This document shows, piece by piece, positions 17,331-28,422 of a DNA stretch of 64,000 bases. Every line of letters starts with the position of its first letter. Positions within the stretch are counted from its first letter, which is position 1. Origin of the DNA: Solidesulfovibrio sp. (GTDB taxonomy: Bacteria; Desulfobacterota; Desulfovibrionia; Desulfovibrionales; Desulfovibrionaceae); the NCBI RefSeq assembly GCF_029978005.1, contig NZ_JARKOZ010000014.1, positions 1 to 64,000 of the forward strand, in the 5' to 3' direction. The position numbers and the translations under genes are program-made. The notes beneath the pieces were generated by a model. That model was given only the letters and a program-made list of their open reading frames with translations. It made no database searches and had not been told where the DNA came from.

Positions 17331-17400
17331 GACAGTGCCGGGTGTCCGCTTTCCCTGACTGTTGTCAGGAAAAACAGACACTGTCGGATGGATATGACAG
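17331..17400. promoter_or_regulatory. Cluster of GACA/TGTC dyads, candidate enhancer shared by nap and nrf
   Basis: Within 70 bp there are several inverted repeats built from GACA/TGTC halves: GACA-N8-TGTC (17331-17346), TTTCCCTGAC-TGTT-GTCAGGAAAA with one mismatch (17350-17373), GACACTGTC (17377-17385), and CTGTC-N10-GACAG (17381-17400). The cluster lies between two divergent sigma-54 promoters at distances typical of activator enhancers. The binding protein is not known; the regulator encoded at 6226-7620 is the first candidate. Confidence 0.55.
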
Positions 17401-17520
17401 GTCGCGGCGTTCCTCCGAGGTGCGCCTTCGCCCGGTTGAAAGGGGCGGGAGGCGGCCGAAGGCTTGCGCCGGGCCGGTCCGGCCCGTTTCTGTCCCGGCC
17501 GGCGTCACGGCGACGCGGGC

Positions 17521-17536
17521 TGGTTTGTCTTTTGCA
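17521..17536 (+). promoter_or_regulatory. Sigma-54 promoter for nrfHA
   Basis: TGGTTTGTCTTTTGCA has the -24 GG (17522-17523) and -12 GC (17534-17535) with 10 bases between. The -12 half is a strong TTTTGCA; the -24 half deviates from TGGCAC after TGG. The predicted start near 17547 falls in a 9-bp inverted repeat (AGGCCGCCC 17538-17546, GGGCGGCCT 17562-17570) that would fold in the nrf leader. Confidence 0.6.
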
Positions 17537-17604
17537 CAGGCCGCCCTGCCGGGATGTCGGTGGGCGGCCTCCCGATTATTTGGCCAAAGGAAGGAAGGGA
17601 CGAG

Positions 17605-18051
17605 ATGCCGAAGAAGATCCACCTGGCCCTGGCCGGTCTGGTCGTGGCCGCAGCGGGGCTCTTTCTGGCCCTGGGGCCGCCGCGGCTGCTGGCCAAATCC
17701 GAAAGCCCGGATTTCTGCGCCTCCTGCCATGTCATGGAGGCGCAGTACGAAGCCTGGTTTCACCAGGGCGCGCACCGGCGCAAGGCCTGCGTGGAATGCC
17801 ACCTGCCCAATGACAACATGGCGGGGCACTACGTCTGGAAGGCCATCGACGGCATGAAGGACGTGGTGGTGTTCCATTCCGGCCGCGTGCCGGAAAACAT
17901 CCGCATCTCCGCCCATGGCAAGGAGGTGCTGCAGGCCAACTGCATCCGCTGCCACGAGGCGGCCGTGGACATGATCGACCAGGGCCGTCCCTGCACGGAC
18001 TGCCACCGCCGCATCACCCACGCCCGGACCGGGGCCGTGGAAACGCGCTGA
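17605..18051 (+). CDS. nrfH: NrfH tetrahaem menaquinol dehydrogenase
   Basis: 148 residues with one N-terminal transmembrane helix (~7-28) and four CxxCH haem motifs (38-42, 62-66, 113-117, 130-134). The first is CASCHVME, placing the methionine that serves as unusual axial ligand to haem 1 in D. vulgaris NrfH. It oxidises menaquinol and docks to NrfA in the membrane-bound NrfHA complex. The start ATG at 17605 has GGAAGG upstream; a longer in-frame extension has no ribosome site. nrfA follows 35 bp downstream. Confidence 0.92.
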   Translation: MPKKIHLALAGLVVAAAGLFLALGPPRLLAKSESPDFCASCHVMEAQYEAWFHQGAHRRKACVECHLPNDNMAGHYVWKAIDGMKDVVVFHSGRVPENIRISAHGKEVLQANCIRCHEAAVDMIDQGRPCTDCHRRITHARTGAVETR

Positions 18052-18086
18052 CACGGACAGACAACCATCCACTAGAGAGGAAGACC

Positions 18087-19553
18087 ATGCGAGGCAAAAC
18101 CGTCATCAACGCCGCCCTGGCCCTGGGGATCGCCGCATTCCTGTTCGTGCCCTACGCCTGCTCGCCGCCCAAGCCCGAACCGGTCAAGACCGTGACCATC
18201 CCGGACGGCGAGATCGACCCGGCCGTGTGGGGCAAGGCCTATCCCGAGGAATACGAGAGCTGGAAGAAGACCGAGCAGCCCGAGCCGGCCGGCAAGAGCA
18301 AGTACAAGCGCGGTTTCGACGCCGACGGCATCACCTACGACAAGCTGGCCGAGTTCCCGTACATGGCGCTTTTGTTCAACGGCTGGGGCTTCGGCGTGGA
18401 GTACAACGAGCCGCGCGGCCACGCCCACATGCTGCGCGACCAGGTGGAGATCGATTCCTCCCGGGTCAAGGCCGGCGGCGTGTGCCTGAGCTGCAAGTCG
18501 CCCTACGCCCCGCTGCTGGAAAAGGAGATGGGCGTCGAGTACTACAAGCTGCCCTTCAAGGACGTGCTCAACAAGATTCCGGAGAAATTCCGCAATCTGG
18601 GCGTGGCCTGCATCGACTGCCACGACAACAAGGACATGTCGCTCAAGATTTCGCGCGGCTTCACCTTGGGCGAGGCCCTCGACTCCATGGGCGTCAAGCA
18701 GGCGGACCTCACCCGCCAGGACATGCGCTCCATGGTCTGCGCCCAGTGCCACGTGACCTATAACATCAACAAGAACGCCGAGATGCAGTCCGTGGGCATC
18801 CTCTTCCCGTGGCAGGGGAGCAAGTGGGGCGGCATCACCATCGAGGACATCGTCAAGCGCATCGCCCACGACGACACCCTCAAGGAGTGGAAGCAGACGG
18901 TCACCGGCTTCAAACTGGCCTACATCCGCCACCCCGAGTTCGAGCTCTTCTCCAACAAGAGCGTGCACTGGAAGGCCGGCGCGGCCTGCGCCGACTGCCA
19001 CATGCCCTACACCAAGGTCGGCGTGCGCAAGGTCTCGGACCACCGGGTCATGAGCCCGCTCAAAAACGACATGAAGGCCTGCATGCAGTGCCACACCGAG
19101 ACGGCAGACTGGCTCAAGGAGCAGGTGGTGGCCATCCAGGACCGCACCGTTTCCCTCCAGATCCGGGCCGGCAACGCCACGGCCACGGCGGCCAAGCTCC
19201 TCGAGGCCGTGCATAAGGCCCGCGACGCCGGCAAGCCCATCGACAAGGCCCTCTACGACAAGGCCAAGGAGTTCTACGAGGAAGCCTTCTACCGCTCCCT
19301 TTTCATCGGCGCGGAAAACTCCATGGGCTTCCACAACCCCACCGAAGCCCTGCGCGTGCTCGGCGACTCCGTGGCCTTCGCGGCCAAGTCCGAGGGCTAC
19401 CTGCGCCAGATCCTGGCCAAGGCCGGCGAGGACGTCCCGGTCAAGGTCGACCTGGAACTGGCCAAGTACCTGGAGGGGCGCGGCGCGAAGAAGCTTGGCA
19501 ATCAGCCCCAGCAGGAGTTCAAGGACCCTCTGGGCGTCCAGGAACGCTTCTAG
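18087..19553 (+). CDS. nrfA: NrfA pentahaem ammonia-forming nitrite reductase
   Basis: 488 residues. The signal peptide ends in a possible lipobox (PYAC, C25). The catalytic haem is bound by CLSCK (133-137), the lysine-ligated motif diagnostic of NrfA. Four further CxxCH motifs are at 175-179, 218-222, 301-305 and 332-336. It reduces nitrite to ammonium with six electrons supplied by NrfH. Length and motif order match Desulfovibrio NrfA. The start has AGAGAGGAAG upstream. With Nap it completes nitrate to ammonium, and in sulfate reducers NrfHA also detoxifies nitrite. Confidence 0.95.
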   Translation: MRGKTVINAALALGIAAFLFVPYACSPPKPEPVKTVTIPDGEIDPAVWGKAYPEEYESWKKTEQPEPAGKSKYKRGFDADGITYDKLAEFPYMALLFNGWGFGVEYNEPRGHAHMLRDQVEIDSSRVKAGGVCLSCKSPYAPLLEKEMGVEYYKLPFKDVLNKIPEKFRNLGVACIDCHDNKDMSLKISRGFTLGEALDSMGVKQADLTRQDMRSMVCAQCHVTYNINKNAEMQSVGILFPWQGSKWGGITIEDIVKRIAHDDTLKEWKQTVTGFKLAYIRHPEFELFSNKSVHWKAGAACADCHMPYTKVGVRKVSDHRVMSPLKNDMKACMQCHTETADWLKEQVVAIQDRTVSLQIRAGNATATAAKLLEAVHKARDAGKPIDKALYDKAKEFYEEAFYRSLFIGAENSMGFHNPTEALRVLGDSVAFAAKSEGYLRQILAKAGEDVPVKVDLELAKYLEGRGAKKLGNQPQQEFKDPLGVQERF

Positions 19554-19562
19554 TGGGAGTCT

Positions 19563-19586
19563 TGAAAAATACGGTGGTATTTTTCA
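19563..19586. repeat. AATAC-type palindrome downstream of nrfA
   Basis: TGAAAAATAC (19563-19572), loop GGTG, GTATTTTTCA (19577-19586): a perfect 10-bp stem beginning 9 bp after the nrfA stop. Related palindromes follow the chemoreceptor gene at 37173-37202 and the CheY-like gene at 3932-3945. It could act as a terminator through its T-rich 3' arm. Confidence 0.6.
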
Positions 19587-19681
19587 GGAAAAGCTGACGG
19601 TTGCGTAGACTGTCCGTGAAGCGTGCCTGCCCGCGCCTCGCGGACGCCGCCCCAGGCGCGCGGCCTGGCCGGCGGCGGGCG

Positions 19682-19709
19682 AGGCCCGTCCGGAATTCCG
19701 GGCGGGCCT
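19682..19709. terminator. Hairpin in the nrfA to Dabb gap
   Basis: AGGCCCGTCCGG (19682-19693) pairs with CCGGGCGGGCCT (19698-19709) around AATT, with one T-G position. Only two further T bases follow the stem, so termination strength is uncertain. Confidence 0.45.
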
Positions 19710-19782
19710 TTCGCCCGGCCGCCCCTGGTTTCCCGGCCCGGTTCGGGGTAGGGTGGCGGCGAAATCGCGCAAGGAGTGGACC

Positions 19783-20091
19783 ATGATCACCCATATCGTC
19801 ATGTGGACCCTGAAGGATGCGGCCGAGGGCCGGGACAAGGCCGCCAACGCGGCCGAGATGCAGGCCCGGCTGCTGGCCCTGCCGGCCAAGGTGCCGCTGG
19901 TCGTGGACATGCAGGTGGCCGTGGGCGGGGCGATCTTCGCCTCCGTGCCGCCCACGGACATCGTGCTCTACACCACCTTCCGCTCCAAGGAGGACTTGCA
20001 GGCCTATGCCGTGCACCCCTTGCACGTGGAAGTGGTGGAGTTCATCAAGAAGGTGGTTTCCGAGCGCCGGGTGGTGGATTTCGAATCCTAG
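19783..20091 (+). CDS. Dabb-family (stress-responsive alpha/beta barrel) protein
   Basis: 102 residues that read as one complete Dabb domain: MITHIVMWTLKD at the start, conserved His residues, and LQAYAVHPLHVEVVEFIKK near the end. Family members are dimeric ferredoxin-like barrels of mostly unknown substrate. The start ATG has AAGGAG upstream. It is a single gene flanked by a hairpin and a strong terminator, so it is probably transcribed alone. Confidence 0.85.
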   Translation: MITHIVMWTLKDAAEGRDKAANAAEMQARLLALPAKVPLVVDMQVAVGGAIFASVPPTDIVLYTTFRSKEDLQAYAVHPLHVEVVEFIKKVVSERRVVDFES

Positions 20092-20115
20092 CTCCGGCCT
20101 GGCGCGCGTCCCTTG

Positions 20116-20145
20116 GCCCGCCGTCCCCTGGACGGCGGGCTTTTT
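20116..20145 (+). terminator. Intrinsic terminator after Dabb gene
   Basis: A perfect 10-bp stem GCCCGCCGTC (20116-20125) / GACGGCGGGC (20131-20140) with a 5-base loop is followed by TTTTT. It starts 25 bp after the stop codon. Confidence 0.9.
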
Positions 20146-20319
20146 CATTCGCGAAAAGCCGATCTGAGACCGTTTTTTCTTGTCTTGTCTCGAGGACATT
20201 CCGGGCAACCGGTTCCCGGGTGCGCCGGGGGGCGTTTTTCGGTGGACGCCGCGCCCTGTCGGCTGTATTTCCAGGCCTGCTGCGGGACAGGCCCGCAGCA
20301 TTCACCACCTGAAAAGGCG

Positions 20320-21909
20320 ATGCTCCGCGACATGGGTTTCCTGCGACTGATCCTGGCCCTTTCCGTCGTCATCGGCCACAGCGACCATTCCTTCGGGATG
20401 CCGGGGCTCGACACCACCCTGGCCGTCCGTTCGTTCTACGTCATTTCCGGATTCTACATGGCGCTGGTGCTCTCCACGAAGTACCGGGACAAGCCGTATT
20501 ACGTCTTCGTCAAGAGCCGTTACCTGCGCCTTTTCCCCCTTTACTTCGCCGTGCTGGTCCTGACCCTGGCTTACGGCGGCGTCACCTGGGCGATCGTCGG
20601 CTCGGTGCAGTGGCCGCTCGGCGGCTGGGCCAACACCCTGGACAGGTTGGGCGATCTGCCCATCGCCTGCTACGCCCTGTCCAACGTGTTCCTCTTCGGC
20701 CAGGACGTGCTTTCCCTCTTCAACGTGTCCGAGAACGGTGGGCTGGTCTTCGATCATCTCGGCCGGCTGTCGCACACCTCCTTCGGCGGCTACATGCTCG
20801 TGCCGCAGGCCTGGACCCTCGGGCTCGAACTGGCCTTCTACCTCGTCGCGCCCTTTTTCGTCGCCGGCCCGGCCCTGGCGATCCTCGGCGTCGTCCTGGG
20901 GAGCTGCCTGCTGCGCTTCGTCGCCTTTCCCGCCTGGGGGATCGACGCCGACGCCTTCGGCTACCGCTTCTTTCCCTTCGAGATCGTCTTTTTCTGCTGC
21001 GGCGGACTGGCCTACAAGTTCTACGCCCGCTACCGCGCCAGCGGCAGGGGCAGGCTGCCCCACATTGCGGCCGTGCTGGCCCTGGCTCCCGTTTTCCTCT
21101 CCTTTGGCTGGAACATTCCGGACCCGGCGCGCTACGCCGCCCTGACCCTGGGCATCCCGTCGCTGTTCCTGCTGACCAGGAACAGCCGCCACGACCGGCT
21201 CGTGGGCGAACTGTCCTACCCGGTCTACATCAGCCACATGCTCGTGCTCTACGCCATCACGCAGTACACTCACGTGGGCTACGAGCTTCCCGGCGTCCTC
21301 GGCACGCTGGCCCTTTCCATGCTGCTGTACCTCGGCGTGGAGCGCAGGGCGGAAGCCTGGCGCGGGCGGGTCGTGGCCGGGACGACGCGCCGTTTCCCCT
21401 CGGCCAGGGGCCTGGCGGCGGTCGCCGTCTGCGCCCTGGCGGTCGTGGCCGCGCCCCTGGCCGGCAAGGCGGTCCTGGAGCGCGAGCACCTCTCCGGCAG
21501 CGCCGCCCTCGCGGACTACGACTTTCTCCGGGGCAACCCGGAGAAAATGGTGCTCATCGGCTTCGACCCGCCCGAGGAAAACGCCTCCGGAAGGTGGCGC
21601 TGGGGCCTGGGCGAAAAGTCCGAAATCCTCTTCTCCCTGCCCCGCGCGGCCAATTTCGACCTCGCCTTCCAGTTCTTCCCCGTGGCCGACGGTCAGACCG
21701 TGTCCGTCTATTGCAACGGCCTGCTCCTGGAGACGTTTCGCCTGGACAAGGACGCTTCGATCTACAGGAAGTACGCCCTGCCGGCCCGCAAGTCGGGCAA
21801 CGTCGTGCGTTTCGTCTACGGCGACTGGAACGGCCGGGCGGTCCGCCACGTGCCGCAGGACGCCCGCCCCCTGGCCGTTCGCTTCAACAAGCTCGAAATC
21901 ACCTTCTGA
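20320..21909 (+). CDS. Acyltransferase-3 (OafA/YrhL) family membrane protein
   Basis: 529 residues. The first ~400 form a multi-spanning acyltransferase-3 domain: the helix-1 motif VVIGHSDHSF with its catalytic-type histidine, the FYVISGFYMAL segment, then KSRYLRLFPLYF. The last ~130 residues, after a further hydrophobic segment, form a soluble domain of unknown function, predicted outside the membrane. The family adds acyl groups to cell-surface sugars; the target here is unknown. The start was placed at ATG 20320 after AAAAGG; upstream in-frame sequence overlaps the preceding terminator. Confidence 0.8.
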   Translation: MLRDMGFLRLILALSVVIGHSDHSFGMPGLDTTLAVRSFYVISGFYMALVLSTKYRDKPYYVFVKSRYLRLFPLYFAVLVLTLAYGGVTWAIVGSVQWPLGGWANTLDRLGDLPIACYALSNVFLFGQDVLSLFNVSENGGLVFDHLGRLSHTSFGGYMLVPQAWTLGLELAFYLVAPFFVAGPALAILGVVLGSCLLRFVAFPAWGIDADAFGYRFFPFEIVFFCCGGLAYKFYARYRASGRGRLPHIAAVLALAPVFLSFGWNIPDPARYAALTLGIPSLFLLTRNSRHDRLVGELSYPVYISHMLVLYAITQYTHVGYELPGVLGTLALSMLLYLGVERRAEAWRGRVVAGTTRRFPSARGLAAVAVCALAVVAAPLAGKAVLEREHLSGSAALADYDFLRGNPEKMVLIGFDPPEENASGRWRWGLGEKSEILFSLPRAANFDLAFQFFPVADGQTVSVYCNGLLLETFRLDKDASIYRKYALPARKSGNVVRFVYGDWNGRAVRHVPQDARPLAVRFNKLEITF

Positions 21910-22482
21910 TGGCCCGTCCAGGCCGAAGGGCCGGGCGAGACGTTTCCCTGTACGCCTTCTCTGCCTCCAGGCGGCATCCGTCGGCCAAGGTGCGCGCCTT
22001 CATCGACTTCTGCCGCCAGGCCTTGGGCTGCACTTCGAACGCGGCGCTGCGGGCCGCGCGATGTCTTGGGAACGGACGTTGGGACATGGGGCTCGGGGCC
22101 AGATTTCCCTTGCGCTGGCGCGGCGAAACGGAATACCGAGAGAGCGATGGCGCAAGGAGCCTGCAGCATGGCGCGGGAATGCCGGCTGTGGCGCGGGACG
22201 CGACGGAATCGCCTTGCATCCGTGATGGAGAAGGCGTCTTTCCCTTCGACCGTTCCTGGCTCTGTCCGCGCCGGGGCCTTCTTGCATCGCCCGTGATGGA
22301 ACGCGTTTGTTTCTTTCCGTGGCCGCTGTCCGCGCGGTCGTGCCGCCGTTGCGGCACGACATGCCGCTTGCGGGGCAAGGTTGTTCTCCTGCTTCCCCGT
22401 TGCAGCGTTGCGGGATGTCCGGGGTCTGGCGGAGTCTCCCGCCGTTGTCCGCAACCAGCAATCGTATGCATGAGGAATGACC
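21910..22482. other. 573-bp intergenic stretch without a recognisable gene
   Basis: No frame here has both a ribosome site and protein-like composition. Two similar pieces, TGCATCCGTGATGGA and TGCATCGCCCGTGATGGA, occur about 65 bp apart near 22217-22300. The stretch may carry the promoter of the following gene, but no clear -35/-10 or -24/-12 pair stood out. Confidence 0.4.
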
Positions 22483-23577
22483 ATGCGCAGATGCTTCGTT
22501 GTCCCGTTTTTCGCGTTGTGCTTGCTCGCTTTTGCTTGGTCAGCCGTGCTGGCCTGCACGAGCGTGCGTGTAAAGACCAGCGACGGTCTGGTCTTTTACG
22601 CCCGGACCATGGAAGGCGAGTGGACGTTGCAGACGGTGCTCGGCGTGGTGCCCAAGGGCACGCCCTTCGTCGGCACCCTGCCCGACGGCGGCAAGGGCGT
22701 GGCCTGGAAGAACAGGTACGCCTTCGTCGGCATGTTCGATTTCGGCATGCCCCTGGCCTCGGACGGCATGAACGAGAAGGGGCTGGTCGTGGGCCAGCTC
22801 TTTTTGCCGGGCTACGCTTCGTACGAGCCTTTCGAGCGCTCCAAGGCGGGCAGGACCCTGGCCCAGTACGAGTTCGGCACCTGGCTTTTGTCCAACTTCG
22901 CCAGCGTGGCCGAGGTGCGCAAGGGCTACCGCGACGTGCGCGTGTGCCAGGGCCCGGTCGGCGACGCCGGCCCCTTGCCCCTGCACTACGTGGTGCACGA
23001 CCCCTCGGGCGACTGCGTGGTCATCGAGTACACCGCCGGCAAGGTGGCGATCTACGACAACCCCCTCGGCGTCATGACCAATTCCCCCACCTTCGACTGG
23101 ATGCTCACCAACCTCGACAACTACATCAGCCTGTCGGTCATGAACACCCCGGAGAAAAAGCTCGGCGGCGTGACGCTCAAGCAGTTCGGCCAGGGCACGG
23201 GGCTCTACGGCCTGCCCGGCGACTACAGCCCCCCCAGCCGCTTCGTGCGCATGGTGGCGCTGAGCCAAGCGGCGCTTCCGGCCAAGGGCGCGACGGCCGG
23301 GCTCAACCAGGCCATCACCATCCTCGACAACGTGGACATCCCCCTCGGCGCGGTGCGCGGCTGGGAAGGCAAGCAGGAACGCTTCGACAAGACCATCTGG
23401 TCCGTGGTCGCGGACACGGCCGAGCTGCGCTACTACTACCGCAGCATGGACAACAAGAACTGGCGCTACGTGGACGTGGCCAAGGCCGTGGCCAACGCCA
23501 AGGGCATCGAGAGCATTCCCGTTTTCATCCCGGTCGATTATCCGGACACGACCGCCCAGGCCAAGCCCTTCAAGTAA
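22483..23577 (+). CDS. Secreted choloylglycine-hydrolase-family (linear amide C-N hydrolase) protein
   Basis: 364 residues from ATG 22483, chosen over the ATG at 22477 because GAGG lies 7 bp upstream of the former and only 1 bp from the latter. A signal peptide of about 24 residues ends at VLACTSV, so cleavage exposes an N-terminal cysteine, the Ntn-hydrolase nucleophile of this family. The following RVKTSDGLVFYARTMEG and the interior GMNEKGL match choloylglycine or penicillin V acylase-like enzymes. Likely periplasmic; bile salts are improbable substrates, and N-acyl amides or homoserine lactones are possible (inference). Confidence 0.8.
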   Translation: MRRCFVVPFFALCLLAFAWSAVLACTSVRVKTSDGLVFYARTMEGEWTLQTVLGVVPKGTPFVGTLPDGGKGVAWKNRYAFVGMFDFGMPLASDGMNEKGLVVGQLFLPGYASYEPFERSKAGRTLAQYEFGTWLLSNFASVAEVRKGYRDVRVCQGPVGDAGPLPLHYVVHDPSGDCVVIEYTAGKVAIYDNPLGVMTNSPTFDWMLTNLDNYISLSVMNTPEKKLGGVTLKQFGQGTGLYGLPGDYSPPSRFVRMVALSQAALPAKGATAGLNQAITILDNVDIPLGAVRGWEGKQERFDKTIWSVVADTAELRYYYRSMDNKNWRYVDVAKAVANAKGIESIPVFIPVDYPDTTAQAKPFK

Positions 23578-23629
23578 GGCGCGGGGCGTTGCGGACGGCG
23601 GCATCGGCCGCCTTCGCCGAAAAAGGACG

Positions 23630-23673
23630 CGGCCCGGCCGGTTTCCGTCACGGAGCCGGCCGGGCCGTTTTTT
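23630..23673 (+). terminator. Strong intrinsic terminator
   Basis: A perfect 12-bp stem CGGCCCGGCCGG (23630-23641) / CCGGCCGGGCCG (23656-23667) is followed by six T. It ends the hydrolase transcript. The remaining ~230 bp to the next gene show no clear promoter or other feature. Confidence 0.9.
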
Positions 23674-23907
23674 CCGCTTCGGCGGCAGCCTCGGCCTGGC
23701 CGGCAAAGCGGCGCGGGAGCGTCGATCGGGCCGCGCGCGGTTTGTCCGTTGCCGTGGCGGTTTTCGACCTGGCTGCGAACATCGCCGCCGCTTCCCGGGC
23801 ATGGCGCGATCGCCGCATCGCTCCGCGGCCCGTTGACTGCCCGGCCGATCAGCGGCACGCCATGAAAAACGTGCCAGCCCTTGCCGGTGCGAAAAGGAGG
23901 AAGCGCC

Positions 23908-25128
23908 ATGCCCCGTCGCCTGTCGTCCGGATTTCTGCTCGTCCTGCTGTTCCTGTCCGTCCTTTTGCCGCCGGCCGCCCCGGCCCGGGCGGACGACGCG
24001 GACCTCGCCCGCCGCGTGGGCGTGGTGGTCTCCCAGGCCGTGGCCGAGGGCCGCATCGCCGGGGCCGTGGTGGTGGTCGGCCGCGACGGCCGCATCCTTT
24101 GCCGCCAGGCCTTCGGCTACGCCGATCGGGAAAAGGGCGAGCCCATGCGCGTGGACAGCATCTTGCGCCTGGCCTCCATGAGCAAGCCGCTGGTGAGCGC
24201 CGCCGCCCTGGTCCTGGCCGATGCCGGAAAGCTCTCCCTGGACGATCCCGTGACCCGCTGGCTGCCCGGGTTCGCGCCGACGCTGCCAGGCGGAACGCCG
24301 GAGACCGTCACCGTGCGGCAGCTTTTGACACACACCGCCGGGCTCTCCTACGGCTTTTCCGAACCCCCGGACGGACCGCTGCACCGGGCCGGAGTATCCG
24401 ACGGCCTGGACCGGCCAGGCATCGACCTTAACGAGAACCTGCGGCGGCTGGCCACCGTGCCGCTCGCCTTTGCGCCGGGGAGCTCCTGGCGCTATTCGCT
24501 GGCCATCGACGTGCTCGGCGCGGTGGTGGAAAAGGCCGCCGGCGCGCCCCTGCCCGAGGCCGTGGCCCGGCTCGTGACCGGGCCGCTGGGCATGGGCGAC
24601 ACCACCTTCCTGGTCGCCGACCCCGGCCGGCTGGCCGCGCCGTATCTGCACGGCCAGGGGCCGCTGCGGCCCATGGCCGACCCGGACGTGCTGCCGACCA
24701 GCGCCTCGGGCATCCTCTTTTCCCCCTCCCGGGCCACGGACCGGCAAGCCTTCCCTTCGGGCGGCGCGGGCATGTCCGGCACGGCCGACGACTACTTCAC
24801 GTTCCTGGAAGCCGTGCGCCGCGACGGCGGCGGCATCCTGCGCCCGGAAACCGCCCGGGCCATGACCTCGGACCAGCTCGGCGGCCTGCCCCCGAACCTG
24901 GTGGACAAGGGGCGGACCTTCGGCTTCGGCGGGGCGGTGGTGGTCGATCCGGACAAGGCCGGCTTTCCGGGCGCAGCCGGGACCTGGAACTGGGGCGGCG
25001 TCTACGGCACGCACTTCTTCATGGACCGGGCCTCGGGACTGTCCGTGGTGGTGCTGACCAACACCACGCCCGACGGCCTGTCCGGGGAGCTGCCGGCGGC
25101 CGTGGCCCGGGCCGTCTACGACAGGTAA
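23908..25128 (+). CDS. Serine hydrolase of the beta-lactamase class C / esterase family
   Basis: 406 residues with a signal peptide (~1-27, ending APARA) and a penicillin-binding-like transpeptidase fold. The SxxK nucleophile motif is SMSK (LRLASMSKPLV), and HTAGLSYGF and GGVYGTHFF are also characteristic. The second-motif tyrosine is probably in WRYSLAID. Such proteins act as periplasmic esterases, D-aminopeptidases or carboxypeptidases; a true beta-lactamase is not indicated. The start ATG has GGAGGAAG upstream. Monocistronic, convergent with the anfA-type gene. Confidence 0.82.
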   Translation: MPRRLSSGFLLVLLFLSVLLPPAAPARADDADLARRVGVVVSQAVAEGRIAGAVVVVGRDGRILCRQAFGYADREKGEPMRVDSILRLASMSKPLVSAAALVLADAGKLSLDDPVTRWLPGFAPTLPGGTPETVTVRQLLTHTAGLSYGFSEPPDGPLHRAGVSDGLDRPGIDLNENLRRLATVPLAFAPGSSWRYSLAIDVLGAVVEKAAGAPLPEAVARLVTGPLGMGDTTFLVADPGRLAAPYLHGQGPLRPMADPDVLPTSASGILFSPSRATDRQAFPSGGAGMSGTADDYFTFLEAVRRDGGGILRPETARAMTSDQLGGLPPNLVDKGRTFGFGGAVVVDPDKAGFPGAAGTWNWGGVYGTHFFMDRASGLSVVVLTNTTPDGLSGELPAAVARAVYDR

Positions 25129-25160
25129 GAAGAGGCCCCTCCCTAGGGGAGGGCGGGGCG

Positions 25161-26807
<1,647 letters not shown>

Positions 26808-27091
26808 GGGTCGCGTACGTCCTTTCCGGCCGGCGGCCTGGGGCTCGCGGCCGTCCTGCGCCGGCGCGCCGGCGGTTGGCGAAGGCGCAAGGGCCGGGAC
26901 GCAGCCGCACGGCCCCTCGCTCGGATGGTTTCCCCGCCGCCGAGCAAGCCACATGCCAGCGGCGTTCCCCGAACGGGCTCGCATCCTTTATATGCTTTGC
27001 CGAGCATAGCAAGCCAGGAAAATCAGGCGTCGCGCCGAGAGCCGGCGCAACCGGCCCGGGAGCGCCACGGTCTTGGGTCGCCGGTCGGAAT

Positions 27092-27105
27092 GTACCGAAA
27101 GGTAC
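27092..27105. promoter_or_regulatory. GTAC-N6-GTAC dyad, candidate AnfA/VnfA-type binding site
   Basis: GTACCGAAAGGTAC is a perfect dyad with the GTAC-N6-GTAC form reported for VnfA-type nitrogenase activators. An imperfect relative, GTACCG-TAA-CGGTGC, lies at 27357-27371, about 120 bp upstream of the predicted anfH -24 element. Both lie between anfA and anfH. The 762-bp gap also holds an AT-rich island (27403-27445), which could assist DNA bending; otherwise nothing was recognised. Confidence 0.5.
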
Positions 27106-27410
27106 GCCGGCGACGGTTTTGTCGGTCGTGTCGCAGCGGCCCGGGGACCAAATCCGACGCACGAGCTCGCGGTGAAAGGAAGCGGGACGACCGGGGCGAT
27201 CGATCGAGGCGTCACGGCTTGGATGGAAAGCCGTGACACAGCACCGGGCGGTCCCATTGAGCGACACAAGCTACGGAACGGAATGTTCAGCCATGCAATG
27301 CGAAAAATACCCTGGGATCATGAAAGGAACATCCAAGTGCTTCTCGTTGCAAGAGTGTACCGTAACGGTGCTTTGTCTCGATTTCTCCGTGGCGGCGTGA
27401 TCGAAAATAA

Positions 27411-28397
<987 letters not shown>

Positions 28398-28422
28398 CCG
28401 GCAGCCAAAGGAGAAGCCGCAT

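Noticed and set aside
17321-17336. A third sigma-54 element TTGGCGTGACAGTGCC in the nap-nrf gap
   Set aside because: GG and GC are separated by 9 bases, not 10, and the segment belongs to the dyad cluster.
22477-22482. Alternative ATG start for the choloylglycine-hydrolase-type gene
   Set aside because: The GAGG ribosome site is 1 bp from this ATG but 7 bp from the ATG at 22483.
21816-22559. Minus-strand frames across the 21910-22482 gap
   Set aside because: They overlap both flanking genes in antisense, have no ribosome site and no recognisable protein pattern.
23908-25128. Antibiotic-resistance beta-lactamase
   Set aside because: The SxxK motif is present, but the family is dominated by esterases and peptidases; nothing indicates lactam specificity.
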